Part shown: positions 35,055 to 41,592 of the stretch, piece after piece
Numbering within the stretch: position 1 is the first letter of the stretch
Layout: the number at the start of each line of letters is the position of its first letter
Assembly (NCBI GenBank): GCA_002418835.1
Contig: DIEX01000034.1
Location: 96,182-160,181, forward strand
DNA: 64,000 nucleotides
DNA from: Spirochaetia bacterium UBA5763
GTDB lineage: Bacteria; Spirochaetota; UBA4802; UBA5550
Reading direction: 5' to 3'
Notes under the pieces: model-generated
Seen by the model: the letters and a program-made list of their open reading frames with translations, nothing else
The model's database searches: none
Told to the model about the DNA's origin: nothing
Program-made: the position numbers and the translations under genes

Positions 35055-35573
35055 ATGAAAAAGATATTAAGCATTATGACATTAATTATTTTTGCCCTTG
35101 GTTCAGTCCTTTATGCGCAGGATGATCCGGTAAAAACAAGGGACAAGGTTAAGCTTTCTGAAGAAGTGAAACTCAGGGCTGATACTAAAGAGCAGAACAG
35201 AGTCAGGGAAGAGGATAAGCTTAAAGAGCAGAACAGGGTCAGAGAAGAGGATAAGCTTAAAGAGCAGACAAAACTGAAAGAACAGGCCAGGATTAAAGAT
35301 GGTGATAAAACACAGACTAAAGAGCAGACCAGGAGCAGGGACCGTGTCCGTATAAAGGATGATGAAAAGAAAACAGATGAGAAAGGTTTGAAAGAGAAGA
35401 ATGCTCTTAAAAACAGCGGTAATGATAAAAAGATCAAAGCTGAAAAACGTGAAAAAATCCGTGAAAAGAGATCTTTGAAAAAGGAGACAAAAGAGCAGAA
35501 AAAAGAGATGCATGAAAACAGGAAGATGTTACAGGATATGAATAAAGGGGGAAAAGGGAGCGGAACAAATTAG
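35055..35573 (+). CDS. exported highly charged Lys/Glu/Arg repeat protein
   Basis: A 172-residue protein with a signal peptide (cleavage near LYA-QD); the rest is almost wholly Lys, Glu, Arg, Asp and Gln, a probable single long helix. Two perfect 12-residue units KEQNRVREEDKL (from 36-bp DNA repeats at 35187-35258) start a series that decays into KEQTKLKEQ. The C-terminal part (KREKIREKRSLKKE) resembles the charged tail of the anti-sigma protein at 36578. Ribosome site AGAGAGGTGA. No function can be given; a periplasmic spacer or a metal- or polyanion-binding protein is speculation. Confidence 0.72.
   Translation: MKKILSIMTLIIFALGSVLYAQDDPVKTRDKVKLSEEVKLRADTKEQNRVREEDKLKEQNRVREEDKLKEQTKLKEQARIKDGDKTQTKEQTRSRDRVRIKDDEKKTDEKGLKEKNALKNSGNDKKIKAEKREKIREKRSLKKETKEQKKEMHENRKMLQDMNKGGKGSGTN
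35187..35258 (+). repeat. 36-bp in-frame tandem repeat, two units
   Basis: Units 35187-35222 and 35223-35258 differ at two silent positions; a third partial unit begins at 35259. Confidence 0.85.
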
Positions 35574-35600
35574 TATACTTTAACTCTGGAATCCTGTACT

Positions 35601-35637
35601 TTAATCCCTCCGGCATATTATGCACGGGAGGGATTAA
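35601..35637. terminator. hairpin after the charged-protein gene
   Basis: TTAATCCCTC (35601-35610) is the exact reverse complement of GAGGGATTAA (35628-35637), with an inner GCA/TGC pair. No T run follows, so termination is uncertain. Confidence 0.5.
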
Positions 35638-35685
35638 CTGTCCGGAAGCGGGATCATTCTATGATAACTGGAGGATTATATCTAT

Positions 35686-36558
35686 ATGAAATTCACGCGG
35701 TTTCTGATAGTGGTTCTGTTGTTTTTCCTGGCTCTCCCTGCATCTGCAAAGTATGGAATATACGGCTCAGCAGGTTTCAGGGTGATTTTCTCAGAGGATG
35801 AAGATATCTCCCAGCACTATTACAAGCCTTTTGTCAGGATGGGATGGGCCGGGGAATATTTTAACATATCAGCTTCATATTACAGATGGATGTCATACAC
35901 TGTGACAGATGCTCTTTATAACGAAAAAGATATTGATTTGAATCAGCCCGGTGCGGATCTGACGATTTATGCAGGGGATATATTGAGTATTTCTGGGGGG
36001 TATTCATACATCTCCGGAAGCTCATCCTATACTGCGCATAAGTATTCAGGCGAGATTATTCTCGACTTTGAAAGTATCGATATATCAGCAGATTCATCAT
36101 TTAAAAATACGGAGTATGAATTTAACGGTAAGATTAAAAATTCCTATTTTACAGCAGGAGGGGAGGTGAGCTTTGATGTTACGGAGAGTTTTTCCTGGGA
36201 TGCGGGCTACCTGTTTGAAAAGACTGATTATAAAACTTATGGTTATGTATATACAAAAAACAGCGGACGTCTGGGAATTGTTCTTTCTCCAACGGAGAAA
36301 CTTTATTTTTTAGGCGGAATAACAGGTGGGAAAGATTCCGACAATATAAAATCAGCAGCCTTTGATGCGGGGTTTTCTCTTAAGCTTTTTGAGCATCTTA
36401 AACTCTCCGCTGCATATATGCTCACTGCGGAATTTATCTCTTCAGGTTCCTCGTCTACTTTAAGCGGGAGGAGGGGGACTTCAACAACTACAACAACTAC
36501 ATCAACTGAAACAGAAATTTCACACACTGGAAATATTGCTGTTTCATTATACTTTTAA
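35686..36558 (+). CDS. outer-membrane beta-barrel protein
   Basis: A 290-residue protein with a signal peptide (cleavage near ASA-KY), about a dozen alternating beta strands (YNISASYYRW, DLTIYAGDILSISGGYSYISG) and a C-terminal strand ending VSLYF, the aromatic-terminated signature recognised by the outer-membrane insertion machinery. A Thr/Ser run (SSSTLSG..TSTTTTTTST, about 258-278) makes an exposed loop. It is convergent with the sigma/anti-sigma operon ending at 36578 and lies after the charged exported protein, so it could belong to that sigma factor's regulon (inference). No substrate known. Confidence 0.83.
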   Translation: MKFTRFLIVVLLFFLALPASAKYGIYGSAGFRVIFSEDEDISQHYYKPFVRMGWAGEYFNISASYYRWMSYTVTDALYNEKDIDLNQPGADLTIYAGDILSISGGYSYISGSSSYTAHKYSGEIILDFESIDISADSSFKNTEYEFNGKIKNSYFTAGGEVSFDVTESFSWDAGYLFEKTDYKTYGYVYTKNSGRLGIVLSPTEKLYFLGGITGGKDSDNIKSAAFDAGFSLKLFEHLKLSAAYMLTAEFISSGSSSTLSGRRGTSTTTTTTSTETEISHTGNIAVSLYF

Positions 36559-36577
36559 AGAATCGCCGGGGAAAGAT

Positions 36578-37651
36578 TTATTCATTTTTTCTCCCTTTTC
36601 TTTCTGTTTTCTGCTCTCTCCTGAAATCATTGATATTTTTCCGTTCCTGTCGTAGCTCCCGGTTCATCTGTTTTATTTCAGCTTTCTCCCTGATTTCCTC
36701 TCTGTTTCTTTTCTCTTCAGAACCATTGCTGTTTGATTCACTGTTCTCTTTTTCCCCTGCAATCTCAGGTTTATTGATATTCCTATTATCCGTATCTTTA
36801 TTGGTTAATCTGTTGTTGAATCTCCCTGTATTAATTATTAAGGCTGTTGCGGGATCTATTGCTGCAAGTTCACCAGGTTTTTCAGAAGACCATATTCTCC
36901 CTTCAGATATTTCAATACTCATATCAGGAGCCTCAACTTTTACTTTACCCTGCGAAACAGCAACCTCGGTCTTCTTAATTGAGCATTTAATCATAAAATC
37001 TGTTCCAACAGGGGATACATCATATTTACCGCAGCTGAAACTGTATGTTATATCACCTGATGATTTTGATATAACAGCTCCTTCATTAAGTAAAAATTGT
37101 ATCCCTCTTATGCTGTTGTTACGGGGCACAGCCAGGGAGGAGAAGCTTCCGATATAAAGCTTGTATCCTGATGCTGAAACAAGAGCTTCCCCTTTTTCAC
37201 CTGTTTGTATAAGTGAACCTGTTGTGATAACTGAATCATCCGTTGAAGCAGACCCGTTTAGATATACTCCCCCTGAAACAGAGTGCAATGTAAGGAGGTA
37301 CCCTTCATCAGCTTTCATTCTGCCTAAAAACAGATAGGCGGATATAATCAGTATAAATGAAGCTGCAAGTGCCAGCCCTGTGGTAAACCTTTTTATAACA
37401 GGTTTTTCCCCGGATGCTTTTTCTACAATCTGATTATTTACCTTCTGCCAGTGAGACATCACTGCTTCACGAACATGAATACGCGGCATGGAATCTGAAG
37501 GGTGCTCCGCTATAACTGATGATAGAGTTTCAGCAAGTTTTCTGCATTGAGTGCATGAGTCGAGATGCTTCCTGATTCTTGCCGCATTTTCTGCCGATGC
37601 AAGTCCGGAAACATAATAATCAATCTCTTTCCCTGTAAGATGATTACTCAC
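36578..37651 (-). CDS. FecR-domain anti-sigma factor with zinc-finger N-terminus
   Basis: A 357-residue single-pass membrane protein. The N-terminus has an HxxxCxxC zinc motif of the anti-sigma ZAS/zf-HC2 type (HLDSCTQC, about residues 29-36), which binds ECF sigma factors. A membrane helix lies near 92-112, then a periplasmic FecR domain (about 125-235, with TGSLIQTGEKGEALV and SPVGTDFMIKC). The last 70 residues are a charged Glu/Arg/Lys coiled coil. The sigma factor gene ends 15 nt upstream in the same operon. A signal sensed outside would release the sigma factor. Confidence 0.88.
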   Translation of the reverse strand: MSNHLTGKEIDYYVSGLASAENAARIRKHLDSCTQCRKLAETLSSVIAEHPSDSMPRIHVREAVMSHWQKVNNQIVEKASGEKPVIKRFTTGLALAASFILIISAYLFLGRMKADEGYLLTLHSVSGGVYLNGSASTDDSVITTGSLIQTGEKGEALVSASGYKLYIGSFSSLAVPRNNSIRGIQFLLNEGAVISKSSGDITYSFSCGKYDVSPVGTDFMIKCSIKKTEVAVSQGKVKVEAPDMSIEISEGRIWSSEKPGELAAIDPATALIINTGRFNNRLTNKDTDNRNINKPEIAGEKENSESNSNGSEEKRNREEIREKAEIKQMNRELRQERKNINDFRREQKTERKGRKNE

Positions 37652-37666
37652 GATTTACTCCTCTCA

Positions 37667-38209
37667 TTAATTAAACGATCCATCTTCCTTATCCGTGTCA
37701 TCAGGAATAAAAAAACCCTTCTCTCTCAACTTTTTTCTGATATATTCTATTACGCTTTTTACCTTTCTTTTAAGAGTTCTCTCGGATATTTTCATAATGG
37801 TGGCAATTTCGGAATAGGTGAGACCGTTTCTCCTGAAAAGTATTATGCTCCTTTCAGGCTCACCAAGTGTATCTACTATTGAATTTATTATACCAATTAT
37901 TTCATCTGATGTGCCCTCTTCAATGTCTCTGCTTCTGTCAGGGAGCATTGTTATGTCAGTGGTTTCAATCTTTGTTCGTGATCTTTTGCGTGCGCTATCA
38001 ATACATACGGTTCGCGTTATAGAATAGAGAAGGGCGCGTATATTGCTTGAGTGTACACTGCTTTTAACCGAATAATTTATCAGCTTGATGAAAACATCCT
38101 GAAGAATATCCTCTGCTTCATCCCGGTTGTGAACCGACCTGAGAATATATGTAAAAATCTCTTTTGAATAGAGGTCGTATGCTCTTTCTATCTCAGTACG
38201 TGGTATCAT
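37667..38209 (-). CDS. ECF-type RNA polymerase sigma factor
   Basis: A 180-residue sigma-70 family protein with region 2 (DEAEDILQDVFIKLI, about 30-44, and ARALLYSITRT-like NIRALLYSITRT) and region 4 (LTYSEIATIMKISERTLKRKVK, about 128-149), no region 1 or 3, the plan of extracytoplasmic-function factors. It lies 2 nt after the polyferredoxin gene and 15 nt before its probable anti-sigma factor. The regulon is unknown; I could not find a clear shared promoter motif in this window. Confidence 0.92.
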   Translation of the reverse strand: MIPRTEIERAYDLYSKEIFTYILRSVHNRDEAEDILQDVFIKLINYSVKSSVHSSNIRALLYSITRTVCIDSARKRSRTKIETTDITMLPDRSRDIEEGTSDEIIGIINSIVDTLGEPERSIILFRRNGLTYSEIATIMKISERTLKRKVKSVIEYIRKKLREKGFFIPDDTDKEDGSFN

Positions 38210-38211
38210 AC

Positions 38212-39378
38212 TTATTTATTTTTATCAAATTTTCCCTCAGGAGGCATAGGTCTTTTCCACGGAGCAAAGCTTATTGAATCTGTAGGGCAGGCATTAATAC
38301 ATGTGCCGCATGAATAACAATCCGGAATAATTTTATCCCTTTTGAGAATTGCCTCCATAACTGTAGATGGGCATGCTTTTGAACATGCGTTACAGGCAAT
38401 GCATGTGTTATAATTCACCTTTATTTTAAAGATGCTGATCTTTTCCCCGAGCCACCCGGCAAGACCGAAGGGGCATAAGAAGTGACACCAGGGCCTGTAT
38501 ATAAACAGTGAAAGAATGAGGAGCGCTGCTATGAAAGCGATTCCGGCTGAGTTCAGCACTGAAGGTTTAAATATTTTAAACGGGTCAATAATGTGGAACA
38601 GATCAATACTCCATATAAAAGCTGCGGTAGTGAAGAGAACAAGGAATAAAATCCTTACTGTATTTGAAATTATGAAAGGTGGTTTAAACTGACGCGTTAA
38701 TGCTCCTGTGTCCCTGTTGTTTCTGTTCAGCCTGAAGATAAAATCCTGAAGTGTGCCGAACTGGCATCCCCATGAGCATATGAATTTGTTGGCAGTGATT
38801 ACAAGTATCATGAAAACAATAAATGCAATCATGCGAGGGGGGAATACTACCCTGTTTATCCCGTAAAGGACAATGGCATCCTTGACCGTTCCCATCGGGC
38901 TGGGGTCTGAGCCTAAAATAATACCGAAAATAATAACTGAAGAGATATATAATATAAGTCTGGCATTACGGTTAATTTTTTTTCTTATTATTAATAAAAA
39001 TGCAACTGACAGTACAGCAACCCAGAGTATGAACTTCAGTGGTATTTTAAACCAGTTTTTTGATTCAGTCTCTGCATTAAGAACCATTACTTTTTCTGTT
39101 TCTGATTTTATCTCTTCAGGTGGAATGTTAAAGGAAGAAAGGGTACGGTTAAGATCCTCCTTTGATGTAATCCGGAAAATATATTTAAGCGATGGATTGG
39201 ACAGACCGTTTTTTGTTCCGAATTGTGTTACACTGTCATCCATTGATATAATAATCTCTGCTTTTGCAGGTATCACTTCAGGTTTTTCCTGCCAGATACC
39301 GGAGGATAACATTGAAAGTAATACCACGGCTGCAATTGTGATTGTAAAAGATATTGATAAAGTAATAATTTTTTTCAT
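38212..39378 (-). CDS. NapH/NosR-like membrane polyferredoxin
   Basis: A 388-residue protein: N-terminal membrane anchor, extracytoplasmic segment (about 30-105), then about five membrane helices with paired Cys motifs CSWGC and CHFLCP as in NapH, NosR and RdxA relatives. It ends with two [4Fe-4S] clusters, CIACNACSKACP (about 328-339) and CYSCGTCINACP (about 355-366). Such proteins move electrons between the quinone pool or cytoplasmic donors and periplasmic partners. Unusually it is the first gene of an operon with an ECF sigma and a FecR anti-sigma factor, which suggests redox sensing or redox-controlled release. A 12-bp palindrome lies in its leader. Confidence 0.85.
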   Translation of the reverse strand: MKKIITLSISFTITIAAVVLLSMLSSGIWQEKPEVIPAKAEIIISMDDSVTQFGTKNGLSNPSLKYIFRITSKEDLNRTLSSFNIPPEEIKSETEKVMVLNAETESKNWFKIPLKFILWVAVLSVAFLLIIRKKINRNARLILYISSVIIFGIILGSDPSPMGTVKDAIVLYGINRVVFPPRMIAFIVFMILVITANKFICSWGCQFGTLQDFIFRLNRNNRDTGALTRQFKPPFIISNTVRILFLVLFTTAAFIWSIDLFHIIDPFKIFKPSVLNSAGIAFIAALLILSLFIYRPWCHFLCPFGLAGWLGEKISIFKIKVNYNTCIACNACSKACPSTVMEAILKRDKIIPDCYSCGTCINACPTDSISFAPWKRPMPPEGKFDKNK

Positions 39379-39401
39379 ATTAGTAATTCCTTAAAGCCAT
39401 A

Positions 39402-39413
39402 ATATCCGGATAT
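39402..39413. promoter_or_regulatory. 12-bp palindrome in leader of the polyferredoxin-sigma operon
   Basis: ATATCCGGATAT is perfectly self-complementary and extends imperfectly on both sides (ATA and TAA flanks). It ends 24 nt upstream of the start codon at 39378, a position suited to an operator. Confidence 0.4.
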
Positions 39414-39640
39414 AATGATGTCGGCTGCTCTGCTTTATGAAAAGTAATTTAAGTGATTAAGCATTTTAAATCAATTATTAATGGATGCATATTTTAAAAT
39501 TTCTACTGGTGAATTCAGTCCAATAATATATAACGCAACAGAAAGTAAAAAGGGGACAAATTTTTACTGAAAAGTTTTCCGGGCATTACACCTGGGCGTT
39601 CAGTTAAATAAAAATGGAGCATAAATACAGGTTATTAATA

Positions 39641-39668
39641 TTGACATTCGTTCTTTTCTTTATAGACT
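39641..39668 (+). promoter_or_regulatory. possible sigma-70 promoter of the HerA/YjgR-like gene
   Basis: TTGACA (39641-39646), 16-bp spacer, TAGACT (39663-39668); the -10 match is only fair. Confidence 0.45.
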
Positions 39669-39721
39669 ATTAACGGTTTCCCATATTTAATCTGAAATAA
39701 ATCATTCAAGGAGATTTAATT

Positions 39722-41182
39722 ATGGCAGTATCACCGCTTCTTATAGCTAAAGGTAAAAAGGACCTGGTACTCCTTTCAAATATGGCCAACAGGCACGGCC
39801 TCATTGCCGGTGCAACCGGTACAGGGAAGACTGTTACTCTACAGAGAATGGCGCAGAGCTTCAGTAAAATCGGGGTTCCGGTTTTTCTTGCTGATGTGAA
39901 GGGTGACCTCGCCGGGATCAGTCAGCCGGGTAACGGGAATCCGAAGGTTGATGAACGGATAAAAAAACTCGCAGTGAAAGATTTTATTTTTTCAGGGAGC
40001 CCCGTTGTGTTCTGGGACGTATTCGGAGTTTCAGGCCATCCTGTACGTACCACCATCTCAGAGATGGGGCCGCTGCTTCTCTCACGCCTCCTTAACCTCA
40101 ATGATACACAGAGCGGTGTGCTCTCCCTTATATTTAAAATTGCTGATGATGAAGGTCTCCTCCTCCTTGACATGAAAGACCTCCGCTCCATGCTTCAGTA
40201 CGCCGGTGACAATGCGTCAGACTTCACCACTGAATACGGAAAGATATCAGCCGCAAGTGTGGGCGCAATACAGAGGTCGCTCCTTGCTCTTGAAGAGCAG
40301 GGGGGAGATAAACTCTTTGGTGAGCCTGCACTTGACCTTAATGATTTTATACAGACAGATACTGAAGGTGAGGGAGTGATCAATATCCTCGCAGCAGATA
40401 AACTTATGCAGTCGCCAAAGACTTATGCCACCTTTCTGCTCTGGATGCTGTCGGAACTTTTTGAACAGCTACCCGAGGCCGGTGACACGGAGAAACCGAA
40501 GCTGGTGTTCTTTTTTGATGAGGCGCACCTCCTCTTCAGCGAAGCACCTTCGGCTCTTCTTGAAAAAATCGAACAGGTCGTGCGGCTTATACGATCAAAG
40601 GGTGTGGGTATATATTTTATAAGTCAGAATCCCGTTGATATCCCTGACAAAATTCTCGGCCAGCTGGGTAACCGTGTGCAGCACGCGCTGCGCGCTTTCA
40701 GCGCCAATGACCTTAAAGGAGTACAGACAGCGGCAAAAACATTCCGTCTTAATCCTGAACTTGATATAGAGAAAGCAATTACCGGACTTGAGACAGGTGA
40801 GGCGCTTGTTTCATTTCTTGATGAAAAAGGTGCGCCAGGCATCACTGAGCGCGCGTATATACTCCCGCCTCCGGGTAAGATTGGACCCATAACAGAGGGG
40901 GAGCGCAATTCTATGATTAAAGGCTCCGCCATCTACGGGCATTACGAAAAGGAGGTGGACAGCGAGTCTGCTTACGAACTGCTTATTGATAGAAGAAATA
41001 AAGTTGAGGCAGAGGCTGAATCTGCCGCAGAAGAGAAAGCAGCGGCAAAAGCAAAACCGAAAGCACGGCAGAAAGAGAGCATTGCTGAAGCTGTTCTAAA
41101 AAGCGCGGCGCGAGCTGCTGCGAGCCAGGCAGGGAGAACTATAGTTCGCGGTGTGCTGGGGTCGATCTTCGGGAAGAGGTGA
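39722..41182 (+). CDS. HerA-like ATPase, DUF853/YjgR family
   Basis: A 486-residue cytoplasmic ATPase of the HerA/FtsK superfamily. Walker A is GATGTGKT (about 30-37), Walker B is VFFFDEAHLLF (about 262-272), and SQNPVDIPDKILGQLGNRVQHALRA is the signature of the DUF853 family (E. coli YjgR). The C-terminus is Ala/Lys-rich (about 440-475) and ends in VLGSIFGKR, as in YjgR. The in vivo role is not established; DNA translocation or a link to phage defence or DNA processing is proposed for relatives. Ribosome site AAGGAG. Monocistronic. Confidence 0.92.
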   Translation: MAVSPLLIAKGKKDLVLLSNMANRHGLIAGATGTGKTVTLQRMAQSFSKIGVPVFLADVKGDLAGISQPGNGNPKVDERIKKLAVKDFIFSGSPVVFWDVFGVSGHPVRTTISEMGPLLLSRLLNLNDTQSGVLSLIFKIADDEGLLLLDMKDLRSMLQYAGDNASDFTTEYGKISAASVGAIQRSLLALEEQGGDKLFGEPALDLNDFIQTDTEGEGVINILAADKLMQSPKTYATFLLWMLSELFEQLPEAGDTEKPKLVFFFDEAHLLFSEAPSALLEKIEQVVRLIRSKGVGIYFISQNPVDIPDKILGQLGNRVQHALRAFSANDLKGVQTAAKTFRLNPELDIEKAITGLETGEALVSFLDEKGAPGITERAYILPPPGKIGPITEGERNSMIKGSAIYGHYEKEVDSESAYELLIDRRNKVEAEAESAAEEKAAAKAKPKARQKESIAEAVLKSAARAAASQAGRTIVRGVLGSIFGKR

Positions 41183-41209
41183 GCTGTTTCTTGTATCCGC
41201 GCAGTGATA

Positions 41210-41243
41210 ATTATCCGGGGTATGAAAATGTATCCCGGATAAT
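41210..41243 (+). terminator. hairpin, possible terminator after the HerA-like gene
   Basis: ATTATCCGGG (41210-41219) pairs perfectly with CCCGGATAAT (41234-41243). The nearest T run is 8 nt further on, so it is not a textbook terminator. Confidence 0.45.
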
Positions 41244-41409
41244 AGTCCCCGTTTTTACATTCTTTATTTTCATCAAACTCTAATCTGACTTATTATTATG
41301 CCCCATGCCGCCAGTAAAGAGATAACCGTCCGTAAATATCAGAATAATACAATGTTTCCAGCTTATTTTATTTGCTAAAGCGGCTAACGATTGAATTAGT
41401 TCACTTTTC

Positions 41410-41491
41410 GTCATTCCCGCGAAGGCGGGAATCCCATAGTATCCGTTTTATGAGATTCCGGCACTCCGTTATCACTACGGCCGGAATGACA
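41410..41491 (+). repeat. dispersed REP/MITE-like element C
   Basis: 82 bp starting GTCATTCCCGCGAAGGCGGG (palindromic CCCGC/GCGGG) and ending in ATTCCGG...CCGGAATGACA. The same modules recur in reverse order and orientation as element D (44549-44627), on the other side of the 41593-44496 gene. Confidence 0.75.
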
Positions 41492-41592
41492 GAGGCCTAA
41501 TTATTTCGTGAAATGTTATAAAATATGAATTATAACCGAAATTATATTATATTATAATCATACCAGCTTTGTTGATATTGGAGTGATGCCAC

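Larger units (their letters stand above)
39379..39721. other. intergenic region between divergent operons
   Basis: 343 bp, AT-rich, with the leader palindrome at 39402-39413 and a sigma-70 promoter at 39641-39668. No gene seen. Confidence 0.6.
41183..41592. other. intergenic region before the Cache-GGDEF-EAL gene
   Basis: 410 bp with the hairpin at 41210 and dispersed element C (41410-41491). No gene seen. Confidence 0.6.

Noticed and set aside
35103..35513. Antisense frames opposite the charged repeat protein
   Set aside because: Low-complexity Phe/Leu/Ser-rich mirror of Lys/Glu codons; the plus strand has the signal peptide and ribosome site.
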